Assembly: GCA_917880885.1 (NCBI GenBank)
Contig: OU862920.1
Location: 1,736,001-1,800,000 of the forward strand
Origin: Limnephilus marmoratus
Taxonomy: Eukaryota > Arthropoda > Insecta > Trichoptera > Limnephilidae
Direction: 5' to 3'
Length of the DNA stretch: 64,000 nt
Shown here: positions 10,070 through 20,451 of the stretch, one piece after another
Numbering within the stretch: position 1 is the stretch's first letter
Layout: each line of letters starts with the position of its first letter
Program-made: the position numbers and the translations under genes
Notes under the pieces: generated by a model
Told to the model about the DNA's origin: nothing
The model's input: the letters and a program-made list of their open reading frames with translations, nothing else
The model's database searches: none

Positions 10070-10428
10070 ACTTAAAGTCCTCCGCCGCGTCTGTCCGTCT
10101 GTTCGCGATAAACTCAAAAACTAACGAACGGATTTTCAGACGGTTTTCATCAGTATATAGAGTGATTCATCAGGAAGGTTTAGGTATTTAATCTGTCAAG
10201 GTTTTGTGTAAATTGGTTGAAATATAAAGGGGAATGTCTGTGTGTGGTGGACGAGCGAGCTGGCAAGCGGGCGGTGTGGATTTAATTTGTGTGCAAATCT
10301 ACAGTTTAACGCCAGGATTTATGAAATTTTGCTAATGTGACATTCAAAACAAGAGGAAGATCACTCTGTACATTTGATTTCGAAAACTCTACCTATGTAA
10401 AGTCCGGGCATCGCCGGGGATTTCAGAT
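10070..10428 (+). mobile_element. Helitron-like non-autonomous element, 3' portion
   Basis: Holds a CGGATTTTCAGACGGTTTTC segment, also at 20,730, and ends with the hairpin CCGGGCATCGCCGG at about 10,406 followed by CAGATAGT. That is the position where Helitrons carry CTAG-T; the CT is changed. Assignment rests on hairpin plus end position only. Confidence 0.4.
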
Positions 10429-10984
10429 AGTAAAATATAAATTTTTGGATATCTAATATTTTTAATGCACTCTTTTTTCGTTTTAAATTAGCAATAGCTG
10501 TAAATGTTTGATTGATTGTTTCAATACGTATACATTGGACAAACTGCTCTGTATTCAAACATTCGTTTAACAGGCGCTACGCAGAACATAATACCCACAC
10601 GAGTGTTAGTGGAATAGGTGTGTAGTGTATGTGACGAGCCCCTATCTCCCATCGCTGACTTCATGATTTACAAGGACATACAGATACGGGCAATTAATTG
10701 AATTAAACTCTCTACCTTATTTCCAGGTAACAAAGCTTATTGAATTACGGTCTCTGGAAAAGATATAATTATAATAAATACTTTAATTCAAATGAAATAT
10801 TGAATGAAACACGGATATGACATTATTAGCGAGCGGTTGGCACATTAGATTAATGCATTATGAGATTATTATTATTTTTTATGAAAAAATATTACTAAAT
10901 GGAAACAAATCTCTTAAAAAAAATTAACTATTCAACATTGTATAAACCACTTTTTAAAACATCACTTATTTAACAAAAAATATC

Positions 10985-11930
10985 TACATATTTCAAAGCC
11001 AAAGGCTTCTTCGTCAGGAAAAGATTAACTTTAATAAAAATAACAAAAGACAAATAAGTATAGACAAATAAGAACTATAGACAAAAAGTATTATTGGAAG
11101 TGGTGATTAATTACTCAATAGTATTATAAATAAACGATTACATAAAATAATTATTTTAGAGTGTGTAAAAATTGCTACAATTGGTAGTCAATTAAAAGCC
11201 TAAATTTATCTCCTAAATTTACTTAACTTTGACGGCCGGCGTAGTCCAGCGGTAACTCTCTTGACTCGCACACCGAAGATCGCGGGATCGAATCCCGGCG
11301 TGGCAAATAAATTTTGTTTGATTAATTTGTATTATTTCACAATTTCTTCATTTAAAATAATATACAGTATAATTGCGGCACGTTCCACAGTGGAAGATAC
11401 TCTCAATATCGCCCTGGTGTAAGACCACCATTCAGAATTGAAGCGTTGCTTGAAATGGCATTAGCGTGTTTGGTGAGCAGATCTGAATCGCCAGGTACTT
11501 CCCCACCTTCCTATTCCCTATCTCCTTCCCTTCCCCACTATCTTCAGCCTCACAACATTCCCCAATTTGGGGATGCCATAGTCTCACTGGATTCCGACGG
11601 GAGCAGTTGGGACTCTTGTGCGGTATTCATATAATAAAATAAAAAATTAAAAAACTTAAGCTTGTATTTAAAATAATTTAGTTTTTGTTAATTGGACATC
11701 TTGATTATTTATAAAAGTTTTTGATATATAAATGCAATTTTCTCAAAAAATATGTTTATAATCTTTTTATATAATTGGTTTCTGTGGTACTTTTAAGTAA
11801 TTAATCACCATTCCACATAATGTTATTTTGTCCATAGTTCTTATTTATCTAGACTTGTTTGCCTTTTTTTATTTTGATTAATGTTAATTTTACCCTGACA
11901 AAGAAATCTTTGGTTTTGAAAGATGACAAT
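10985..11930. mobile_element. Inverted-repeat element with two Penelope-type hammerhead-like ends
   Basis: About 115 bp at 10,995-11,115 recur inverted at 11,795-11,915, roughly 85% alike by eye. Each outer end has a hammerhead-like core. On the minus strand it is CTGACGA (11,011-11,017), an AAGCC/GGCTT hairpin and GAAA (10,991-10,994). On the plus strand it is CTGACAA (11,895-11,901), a hairpin and GAAA (11,918-11,921). Inverted terminal copies are common in Penelope-like insertions. A SINE F sits inside. No RT is left. Confidence 0.5.
11233..11640 (+). mobile_element. tRNA-derived SINE, family F, full length
   Basis: The head is tRNA-like, with A-box word TAGTCCAGCGGT (about 11,243) and B-box GGATCGAATCC (about 11,285). 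A body of about 330 bp follows (GCGGCACGTTCCACAGTGG, CCCCAATTTGGGGATGCC) and then an A-rich tail at 11,625-11,660. It inserted into the inverted-repeat element at 10,985-11,930. Transcription by RNA polymerase III and retroposition by a LINE partner are known of such SINEs; the partner is not identified. Confidence 0.85.
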
Positions 11931-12324
11931 AATTTTCATTAAATACCTAAATGGTGCTTTACAAAGTGATTTGTTCTCTTTTAAATAAAATGATGCCACA
12001 AAGTGATTTTTCAAAGATTGAAGAAAAAATCTATTCTGTTTAAATAATAAATAATGATACTAAAATTAGTTTTCCGATATCTCCAAAAATTGTGAGCTTT
12101 CAAAGTTTCATAAGCAAAACGTCTGCAATAATTTCCCATGAAGTTACACCCAGTACAATTCACAATTTGAATGGCTAATTTACGAAATTATTGGATAATT
12201 TACGAAAAATTGAAAAGTTCTGTCCTCATCACGCATTTACTAATTTGTAAAAATTGAACCTTTTGTAAATGAGCATGAAGTTTTGCTGTTGGAGTTACAT
12301 TCATTGCTTAATAAATTACCGGCG

Positions 12325-13287
12325 TTTTATCGTAAATATCAACAGGTTATTATTACAAATGAAAGTGTACACATACATAGATATTTACGCTGAAATGAAA
12401 ACTTGGTTCTGAAACACGACAGAAAAAGTCTCCACGTGGTGTATTACCACCAACACAAGCTGCGCTTGATTCTTTAGGTTTTTGTGGAGGTAATCAGGAG
12501 GGTGCATCGCTCAAACTGGAATATATCGTACTTTTTATCGTAAATATCAACAGGTTATTATTACAAATGAAAGTGTACACATACATAGATATTTACGCTG
12601 AAATGAAAACTTGGTTCTGAAACACGACAGAAAAAGTCTCCACGTGGTGTATTACCACCAACACAAGCTGCGCTTGATTCTTTAGGTTTTTGTGGAGGTA
12701 ATCAGGAGGGTGCATCGCTCAAACTGGAATATATCGTACTTTTTATCGTAAATATCAACAGGTTATTATTACAAATGAAAGTGTACACATACATAGATAT
12801 TTACGCTGAAATGAAAACTTGGTTCTGAAACACGACAGAAAAAGTCTCCACGTGGTGTATTACCACCAACACAAGCTGCGCTTGATTCTTTAGGTTTTTG
12901 TGGAGGTAATCAGGAGGGTGCATCGCTCAAACTGGAATATATCGTACTTTTTATCGTAAATATCAACAGGTTATTATTACAAATGAAAGTGTACACATAC
13001 ATAGATATTTACGCTGAAATGAAAACTTGGTTCTGAAACACGACAGAAAAAGTCTCCACGTGGTGTATTACCACCAACACAAGCTGCGCTTGATTCTTTA
13101 GGTTTTTGTGGAGGTAATCAGGAGGGTGCATCGCTCAAACTGGAATATATCGTACTTTTTATCGTAAATATCAACAGGTTATTATTACAAATGAAAGTGT
13201 ACACATACATAGATATTTACGCTGAAATGAAAACTTGGTTCTGAAACACGACAGAAAAAGTCTCTACGTGGTGTATTACCACCAACA
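12325..13287. repeat. 208-bp tandem array, 4.6 copies
   Basis: Units start at 12,325, 12,533, 12,741, 12,949 and 13,157, exactly 208 bp apart, and the last is cut after 131 bp. The copies look identical except for one C-to-T change in the last (TCTCTACG). Each unit has CACGTGGTGTATTACCACC, an E-box overlapping a small inverted repeat. It has no coding content. The near-identity points to recent amplification or active homogenisation. Confidence 0.95.
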
Positions 13288-13794
13288 TATCTTTTATTTA
13301 AAATCAAATATTGTTATTTATATTTGTTTGCAAACTGCTTATATGAAACTGCACCTGCTCTCAACACAGGAGTTTCTAGTGACACAGGCACAATATACTG
13401 CCAATAAACATGAATGAATATATTTTTTTAAACGTGATTTATGAAAATTGTCGTGTGCGAAGCGATATTCGAGAACAGCCAATGTCTAAAACTCGTACGT
13501 TTAGAACATTCAGTTTCTAATAGTAAGTAAGTAACTAATAAAATATAATTTTCAATATTCATTCCTTTTAGTAGTAAACTTCGCTTCCCATCCATAAAAT
13601 CAATATTTTGTATAATTCAAACATGCATAACTATACATAAATATGCCAAGGTCATTACTCATTACTCATTACTCACCCATCTGCGTCTTGAAATGTCCTT
13701 GTAAAATTTTTATTAATTACGCATCCCTAGAAACATGCCATTCATTATTCTACTATCAAGGGCCTTTAACCAGCCAGCGCGCAGCGGCCGAAAA

Positions 13795-14605
13795 TCCAAG
13801 GATCGTACAGGGCGGTTCCAATGAGAAAGTTTGACGACCTTCGTAGTCCAGTGGGTAAGACTCTTGACTCACAGTCTGGAGGTCGCGGGTTCAAACCCGG
13901 CATGCGCAAATAAATTTTATTTGATTAATTTGTGTTATTTCACAATTAATTCATTTAAAATAATATATAGTATATTTGCGGCATGTTCCAGAGTGGAAGA
14001 TACTATCAGTATCGCCCTGGTGTAAGACCACCATTCAGAATTGAAACGTTGCTTGAAAATGGCTTTAGCCGTGTTTGGTGACCAGATCTGAATAGCCAGG
14101 TACTTCCCAACCTTCCTCTTCCCCACCTCCTTCCCCTCCCCACTACCTTCAGCCTCACAACATACCCCAATTGGGGATGCCATAGTCTCACTGGCTCCAG
14201 ACGGGAGCAGTTGAGATTCTTGTGCGGTTATTCACTGTAAAAAAAAAAAAAAAAAAATTATTCTCCGTGCCAGCTTTTTAAAATTATAACTCAATGTCGA
14301 TTTCATTTCATTCCAAATTTGCCCTAATTTATACCTACTACCAAAAATGCCGAAAGGCGTGATGATAAAACTATTAAAATTATGTACTTTTAGTAATTAT
14401 TTTTTGATCATAAGAATTTATCATTTTCAGATAATGTATTGATTTATTTTGAAATGGGTGTTGTACAAAACAAAATTTTGTGTGAAAATTTAACAAATCT
14501 GCCAATGACCTATTATAATAAAAATAAACATTTTTTCTCAAAATTTAAAACATGGCTTTACTAGTTAAAAGAACAATCTTTCGAAATCAATTTATAATGT
14601 TATAG
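13795..14605 (-). repeat. Dispersed repeat N, copy 3 (SINE-interrupted)
   Basis: Minus-strand copy of 8,325-9,010. Its GGGCGGTTCCAATGAGAAAG part (about 13,811) and its TTATTCTCCGTGCCAGC part (14,260) are adjacent in copy 2 but split here by SINE F. Confidence 0.65.
13832..14262 (+). mobile_element. tRNA-derived SINE, family F, full length with poly-A
   Basis: The head has TAGTCCAGTGGGTAAGA (A-box region) and GGTTCAAACCC (B-box). The body is collinear with 11,233-11,640 and the tail is a run of about 18 A at 14,238-14,256. The empty site in repeat N copy 2 supports the boundaries. It is better preserved than the copy at 39,610. Confidence 0.87.
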
Positions 14606-14900
14606 GAAGAGAGAAAGAAAATGTACGCGCGCATTGCTCTCTCTTGCTCTTACAGTTTGATACAGACAATAGACCTGCACTGTGCCTTAGATATACGAAT
14701 CGTAACTGGCTATGAGAGAAAGAGAGAAAGAAAATGTGTACTCGCAACTCTCTCTCTTGCTCCTACAGTAATATACGAAACGTAACTCTCTCTCTCTTTC
14801 TACCTTCACTAACTTATATCTCCCTCTCAACTTACGTTCACTTCGCCTGATCACACTTTCAAGTCAAGCGTGTATAAAGAAGTTTTACTTCAAAAATAAC
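14604..14900 (+). repeat. Family B TIR element, copy 2
   Basis: Lacks the first 50 bases, then matches copy 1 from the first GAGAGAAAGAAAATGT block to GAAGTTTTACTTCAAAAA at about 14,880. Confidence 0.6.
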
Positions 14901-15213
14901 AAACAAATATCACTGACAGACTTTTGCGTAAGTCACTCCTGGGCAAACTAACCCCCCAGATCCAAACCTTTCCTGATACCTTATTTATTTTTATTTTTTT
15001 TTACTTAGTGATAATATCTATATTAAAAAAATCTTAACCCAATGAGTTTAAATAACTTCACTTCGGGAAGGACAACATTATACATATAATTAAAAGAAAA
15101 TAATTTTTTCACCAAAGAACATGAAGAGGGGTTTGTTTGTTACGTTTTTTGTTTTATTTTTACATTAACTCCACACAGGAGGCCCGGAGGAAACAATTTC
15201 CCTCGGGCCTATG

Positions 15214-15643
15214 TCATCTGGGATGCTGTGTGGAGGGTCTTTTTGAGGAGAGGAAGAAATGAACATTGGTCTTGAAGAGACCCATGTTGTAGGAAGGAGG
15301 AAACACACAGGCCGGCAAATCATTCCACAGCCGAGCTGTTGAACACAAAAACGAGTCGAAGAAACGACCCGTTCTCGTGTGACAAATGTCAACCGTGTAC
15401 AAATGTGGGGCACGCGTTTGGCGTGTTTCCCGACTATGGACCGGTGCCGAAAGGATCAATGACGCTAGTTCCTCAGAGCATCTTCCATTATCATACCGGT
15501 AGAACAATAATAGCATTCCCACCCGACGCCTGTGCTCTAAAGATTACAATTCGTCTGTTAAGATGGGAGAATCTATCAAACGGAGCGCCCGTTTCTGCAC
15601 AGAGTCGAGGGTATTTTTCAGGTATTTTGGAGCTCCAGACCAG
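15214..15643 (-). pseudogene. CR1-type LINE reverse transcriptase C-terminus, broken
   Basis: Minus-strand reading gives the end of a non-LTR retrotransposon ORF2. It starts near LWSGAPKYLKN (about 15,643), meets an in-frame TAA before SLEHRRRVGM, and then runs open through FYRYDNGRCSEEL, TARLWNDLP and VFPPSYNMGLFKT to a stop at 15,214. These are the conserved C-terminal words of CR1/Jockey-type RTs after the catalytic domain. A 3' tail follows down to about 15,142, with the CCTCCGGGCC block and an A-rich end. Catalytic RT and endonuclease parts are absent (5' truncation). The element made the tail that family A shares. Confidence 0.85.
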
Positions 15644-15649
15644 AGGTGG

Positions 15650-16634
15650 AAATTTTAGGTTATTGGGTAATGTGTTATATTTCTTCCCTTAAAATACCTT
15701 TTATGCACGGCATCCCCAAAGACGACACAGGCCCCCAGGGAACATATTTTCCTCAAGACCTTCTGTGTCGAGATCATGTATTTTTATAAAAAATATTTAT
15801 AACACTTTATTTTTTGTACGTCCTATTACACCCTGTAACAGTACACCCTGTACCTACATACACAGGGTGTAACAGCACATAACCGAAGGATTTAAACCCG
15901 CGATTCCTGAGCATACTTGAGTTAAAAACGTGGAGGTCGTTTTGCTGATGATATTGTTTTCAACAAAAATACATATATGTATTAATCGATAACGGAAATT
16001 TGAAATTCTGTAAAGGACAAAATGTTAATTGTTCAGGAGAGCGAAAAGACTGTTATTTTATGTTTACAAAAAAATCATATATCCTGTTTTTAGACCTATT
16101 ATTAAGAATTTTTATTACATAAAAACATTGGATAGATCTTTCAGAATACTTAACATTTTGTCGTAAAAAATCCTCTTAAAATGCGTGTCGTACAAAACGC
16201 CGTTATTTTCCTAGAAATATTTCGACGATACAGATCAAAAGAGAAATAAAAAGGAGAAAACCACATGCCATCAAACTCTTGGATTTATTGTCTTTTACAG
16301 GAATTCAAATTTCAGCTATCGATATAAATATATATATATATATTTCCATCAGAGATCCCAAAGATGACATAGGCCGTGATACGTACTCCCTCTCGTTGCA
16401 GCACGACAACAGAAGAGACAGAGTGCGTATCACGTGATCAGACGTGACGTGTAGCAGCGTGACGTCGTGTGACAGAATATTTGATGTTGTTGTTGTTGAA
16501 AAGACGTCACAAAATAAAATTTAAAAAATAAAATGACGTCTACATTTATTACTCCAAATTAATATTTGGAGTAATAAATGGAGTAATAAATAATGGATTT
16601 AATAATCCATCCACTTAAATCCATGACAAAGAAA
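15650..16634. other. Mostly unassigned spacer with palindromes
   Basis: No gene is seen. At 15,841-15,878 a TACACCCTG/CAGGGTGTA inverted pair; at 16,445-16,540 four TGACGT or GACGTCA words; at 16,544-16,579 a 16-bp perfect hairpin (ATTTATTACTCCAAAT) with a 4-nt loop. About 15,715-15,775 holds a decayed family A tail. Confidence 0.6.
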
Positions 16635-16875
16635 CGGCTGTAGGGAGAATGTACGGCCTGAAGTGAATGGTAAAAGAAGTCGAGGTCCATTTGTACTTAT
16701 CTGTGGTCAAGTGAGGTGTATGTACATATGTGGCCGATGTAAGCGAGATAGATAATATTACTAAAGCAATGCTAAGATTGTTAGAAATAGATAGCGTTTA
16801 GAATATGAACGAAGAAAGAAGTGTTATGATGTGGAAGTAAATGGTAGAAGTCGTGGACCCCCGTAGACAAAAAAT
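16635..16875 (+). repeat. Decayed LINE C-terminal fragments
   Basis: Words GTGAATGGTAAAAGAAGTCG (about 16,662) and ATGAACGAAGAAAGAAGTGT (about 16,804) match the intact LINE C-terminus at 63,637-63,990. No open frame remains. Confidence 0.5.
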
Positions 16876-17127
16876 GATGAAGTGAATCTAAAAAATCTAA
16901 TCTAAAAAATAAACTATTGCAATCATTGACAATATTACTATTTACACCTTAAAACTTGGTGTATCCAGTTTTCAAGAATTCACAAGCTAAAAACTTTTCT
17001 CCAAACCATTTTAGTAAACCGGGCAACACTGATTAAAAACAGTTATTTGGTTTGGGTTAGGTTAGGTTTGTTTGATCTATTCTGTTTCAGCGATAATGCA
17101 ATGTTTCAGTTAAGAGACTTGACTCAC

Positions 17128-17361
17128 CCTGTAGTGATAGTCCTGCGAGGTGTCGATGACGAGACTAGTGCAGCAGCCTTCCTCGTCCTCTCCCTTGTCC
17201 CCCTCGTGGTGGTGGTGGTTCTGGCGCATGGAGAACTTGTCGAGGAAGCGGTCGCGGTGCACGCCCCTCTCGCGGCCCTCGAGCCGGCGCCCGCTCAGCA
17301 CGCGCAGCGCCCTACGCCACCACGTCCCGCCACGGCGTCCCTGCCCGCCGTTCTCTATCAT
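17128..17361 (-). CDS. Probable host exon, tentative cyclic-nucleotide-gated-type channel
   Basis: A 234-bp minus-strand exon of 78 codons. It is preceded by TTAATTTTTGATTGCAG (acceptor with T-rich tract) and followed by GTGAGT (donor at 17,127-17,122), phase 0 at both ends. It is far more GC-rich than its surroundings and has no repeat copy in the window. The peptide is basic early (WWRRALRVLSGRRLEGRERG), has RDRFLDKFSMRQ at residues 36-47, a His/acidic linker (NHHHHEGDKGEDEEG, residues 48-62), then CCTSLVIDTSQDYHYR at the end. A D-x-S-x-D/N-x-x-Y-R stretch just before the first membrane helix is typical of cyclic-nucleotide-gated channels, which carry cations in sensory neurons. That identity is a guess from short words; another membrane protein is possible. 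The first Met need not be a start codon. Other exons are not in the window or not recognised. Confidence 0.6.
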
Positions 17362-17559
17362 CTGCAATCAAAAATTAACACATGGCTTTATTTCACTCTC
17401 GCAGCTACATTCACCGCCATACGAGGCAAAATGTCACACTTTTCTATTTTATTTTTACAAAAATATTTTATTATTTTGTTCAAACACCGTCAATGTATAC
17501 ATATAAAAATCAAAATATGCTTGCTGGGTTTATACATATATGTGAGTATATGAGATATC

Positions 17560-17847
17560 TATGCATTGCTAAACATTCATCTGATTGCGATGAAACTTTG
17601 GGGATTTGGTGTGCGTATAACCGCGATGGTTTCTATATAATATTAGTGAGTTCTGGTATCATGAAATTATGCGTTGCTAACTGTTTATCCGATTGCGATG
17701 GAACTTTGGGGATTTGGTGTGTGCATGCCCGCGATGCTTTCTACATACAATAGTGAGTTCTGGCATCATGAAATTTTGCGTTGCTAACCGTTCATCCGGA
17801 GAAACAATTATTAAGTGGCATAGCAACGCATGCCGGGATCTCGCTAG
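17560..17847 (+). mobile_element. Helitron-like element, 3' end with tandem units
   Basis: Two and a half units of about 115 bp (CCGATTGCGATGGAACTTTG ... GTTCTGGCATCATGAAATT) precede GGCATAGCAACGCATGCC, a 5-bp-stem hairpin. The CTAG at 17,844-17,847 follows 9 bases after it. Hairpin plus CTAG is a Helitron 3' end. The same end occurs inverted at 63,163, and related tandem units occur in the 24-36 kb array. Confidence 0.55.
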
Positions 17848-17968
17848 CCAATTATAAAAAAAACTATTCTCAAACCTAGGACTGAAAAAATATAATAAAT
17901 TCTTTTACCATCTGAAACTGTGTAAATTCTCTTCTTCACTCCTCTACGAGCTGGCACTAAAATATACT

Positions 17969-18125
17969 TCAACATGTTTTTTTGCGTTTAGCCTTGATAT
18001 AACCGTCAATTACCGGATACCAAGAACTATTGAGCTTAGCTCCGTCGTCTCTATTAATATTTATAGGATTTTTGTGAATTTCAATTGCCTCCGTAATCAG
18101 GCGTGCTCTATGAGTTTTGGGTCTT
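17969..18125 (-). pseudogene. Penelope-like element C-terminal fragment
   Basis: Minus-strand peptide with KTHRARLITEAIEIHKNP and NRDDGAKLNSSWYPVI, then a basic tail and stop at 17,969. This is the pattern at the end of Penelope-like polyproteins, after the GIY-YIG endonuclease. A second copy is at 23,820-23,905 (DDGAELNSCWCLVF). Only about 50 residues remain. Confidence 0.65.
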
Positions 18126-18154
18126 CCCAGGACCTCAGGGACAAATCCAAAGTA

Positions 18155-18295
18155 ATGTCCGGTTTGAACAAATTTCTGAACCATCTCAACTCACTCCACG
18201 TTAAAATTAAGTTCACAATGGAGCTGGAAAATGACTCTAAGATCCTACCTTTTCTAGATGTGGAGGTGATGCGAAAAGAAGATAGTAGAAGATAG
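18155..18295 (+). pseudogene. Penelope-like element reverse transcriptase fragment
   Basis: Plus-strand residues FLNHLNSLHVKIKFTMELEN and LPFLDVEVMRKED are the well-known RT words of Penelope-like elements, which copy RNA at target ends. The frame stops at 18,295 and the endonuclease region is gone. It lies head to head with the minus-strand fragment at 17,969-18,125, so this is an inverted pair of truncated copies. Confidence 0.75.
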
Positions 18296-18455
18296 AAGTG
18301 GAGCTGGCGACACGGTATCGCTCCTAAGTAGATAAGTACAAACATCACCCCTAACTATTACACATCTGCCCTGATGATGGACACTGCAACGCTGTCCGAA
18401 ACGTTGGCTAAAGAAGGAGGTAGCGTAACACGGCATAATACCCCAAAAACTAATA
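18296..18455 (+). mobile_element. Penelope-like terminus with hammerhead-like motif
   Basis: Follows the RT fragment. CTGATGA (18,371-18,377), hairpin GGACA (18,379-18,383)/TGTCC (18,393-18,397) and GAAAC (18,398-18,402) form a hammerhead core. GCC (18,368-18,370) can pair with GGC (18,406-18,408) as stem I. The ACGT after GAA could make a short stem III, probably only as a dimer. One extra U after CTGATGA departs from the standard core, so self-cleavage is not assured. Confidence 0.7.
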
Positions 18456-18516
18456 ACAAAAATACTTTTGGCCGTGAAAATCGTATCTGTGTAAATTGTC
18501 ATCATTAATTTAGGGT

Positions 18517-19190
18517 ACGAACAAAAACAAAGCTGGTTTCGGTTTTCAGATTAACGGCGTTCAGTGTCCTGTTCCACCGGCGGCAGTTGACGCCGAGATG
18601 TGGACAAACAGAACGCGGATAAAACTTGCGCTACCTGCGCAGTAGCCTGACAGCAGCTGTCAGTTTTTACGAAATGTCGAGTTCGTAGACAACGATTATT
18701 TACTCTTGGAGAATCCTTTCTTGAAATTAAGGAATAAAACAATTTGGTAATTGGTATCTTTAAATATGAAAAAAAAACTAAGGAGAACATGATAATATGT
18801 TAAGTACGTGCCTGAAAGGAATTCACTTGTGACATTTGAGGTAATTTCAAAATTTTATCTTGTTGATTTCATTCGATCACTTGTCAACAACATTTCTGGT
18901 GCTATGGAAAGTATTTATTTTATCCCAGATTGATTGAAAACAGCAGCAATTAACAGGTCGCTCATTTTGATATCAGATTCTGACCGGCGTCACCGGCGAG
19001 CAGGAATTAAGAATTCATTTCGGTAAAGCTTATCGGCGCCGCCTCGCGCGGACACAAATCTGAACCTGCCTTCACTATGTTCGGTCTGATACGTTGACAT
19101 ACAAACATTCTTGTCAGCACGCCTGCGCCAGTCGGCCGCCCATGCGCCGACTAATCGGAAAACCGTAACCCGCTTTGTTTTTGTTCGTAC
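18517..19190. mobile_element. Unclassified TIR element, 674 bp
   Basis: Inverted repeats of about 39 bp with three or four mismatches, starting GTACGAACAAAAACAAAGC at both ends. The subterminal parts are GC-rich (CGGCGGCAGTTGACGCC). No clear target duplication was found and no transposase frame is present. A MuDR-type or other long-TIR MITE is possible. Confidence 0.75.
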
Positions 19191-19338
19191 ACATAGGCAG
19201 GAGAGATTAGGAAATATTATTAAAAAATACCAATTACTGAAAATGAATTACGGGTGCCTGGTTTTCTCTTCGCTTTATTTCTTTCCTTTTATTGTTTAAA
19301 AATAAAATATATTGTATTAATTCACCTTTTAGTTAACC

Positions 19339-19490
19339 TATATATATACATAAAAGTCTCGTGTCACCCCCACCCTCCCATTTTTTAATCGCGATTTTTG
19401 TATTGTGTAACAGAACGAAATCATTTGTGTTGTTTTATTTAACAACAATAAAAAAATTAACTAGAAATAATTTATATGGCAGTACAACGT
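19339..19490 (+). mobile_element. Helitron 5' portion, deleted copy
   Basis: TATATACATAAAAGTCTCGT and CACCCTCCCATTTTTTAATC match, in opposite orientation, the 5' side of the complete element at 43,332-44,056. TTATATGGCAGTACAACGTT at 19,472 matches its 3' side. The middle and the CTAG end are missing. Confidence 0.55.
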
Positions 19491-19589
19491 TTGCCGATTT
19501 GTGTTTGCCAAGTGAAATTGCGAACGTTGAAAAAGACCGAACAACATAAATGTTAACAATGTGGGTTCAAGTAAACTGCATGTAACCTT

Positions 19590-20177
19590 GATTAGACTAT
19601 TTGCACGTTACGAGCTGGTAGTGCCTAGTTAGAATCTAATGCTGACTGGGCTATAATGTATTCACACCAGCATGCAGCTCATCCTCGTTCGTCATCGATG
19701 TTCATTGTACTTATGATATTAATATATATCCATTCTGATTAGACTATTTGCACGTTACGAGCAGGTAGTGCCTAGTTAGAATCTAATGCTGACTGGGCTA
19801 TAATGTATTCACACCAGCATGCAGCTCATCCTCGTTCGTCATCGATGTTCATTGTACTTATGATATTAATATATATCCATTCTGATTAGACTATTTGCAC
19901 GTTACGAGCAGGTAGTGCCTAGTTAGAATCTAATGCTGACTGGGCTATAATGTATTCACACCAGCATGCAGCTCATCCTCGTTCGTCATCGATGTTCATT
20001 GTACTATGATATTAATATATATCCATTCTGATTAGACTATTTGCACGTTACGAGCAGGTAGTGCCTAGTTAGAATCTAATGCTGACTGGGCTATAATGTA
20101 TTCACACCAGCATGCAGCTCATCCTCGTTCGTCATCGATGTTCATTGTACTTATGATATTAATATATATCCATTCTG
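19590..20177. repeat. 147-bp tandem array, 4 copies
   Basis: Units start at 19,590, 19,737, 19,884 and 20,030 (the third has a 1-bp deletion). Each begins GATTAGACTATTTGCACGTT and ends TTAATATATATCCATTCT. Copies 2-4 are almost identical; copy 1 differs at AGCTGG versus AGCAGG. No ORF. The array stops abruptly at CATATTTCC. Confidence 0.95.
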
Positions 20178-20451
20178 CATATTTCCGATACTAATACTGT
20201 ATCTTATAATTAGTAACGTATAATTTTTCTGTATGAAATGTATAATAAAAGATAAAACAAAATGATACTCCTATAGTAGAACAGTGACCCGACTCTTGAT
20301 CGAAATTTGCGAAAGTTCGACATTAGAATCAAAGAACATTGAAGATGTTATAATAATTTATTTTTTTTCCATTTCACTAACCAAATCATTGCAAACATTT
20401 ATAGTTTTGAAAAAAATAAAGGGATAAATATTCTTTACATAATATAATATG

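Noticed and set aside
11233..11305. tRNA gene
   Set aside because: A- and B-box are present but the acceptor stem does not pair and a SINE body follows; same for 13,832, 45,262, 45,731, 53,034 and 62,532.
12325..13287. Segmental duplication of a gene
   Set aside because: The 208-bp unit has no open frame; it is a plain tandem repeat.
17047..17553. 168-, 118- and 123-codon plus-strand ORFs
   Set aside because: Antisense or flanking shadows of the minus-strand exon at 17,128-17,361; no splice or start context.
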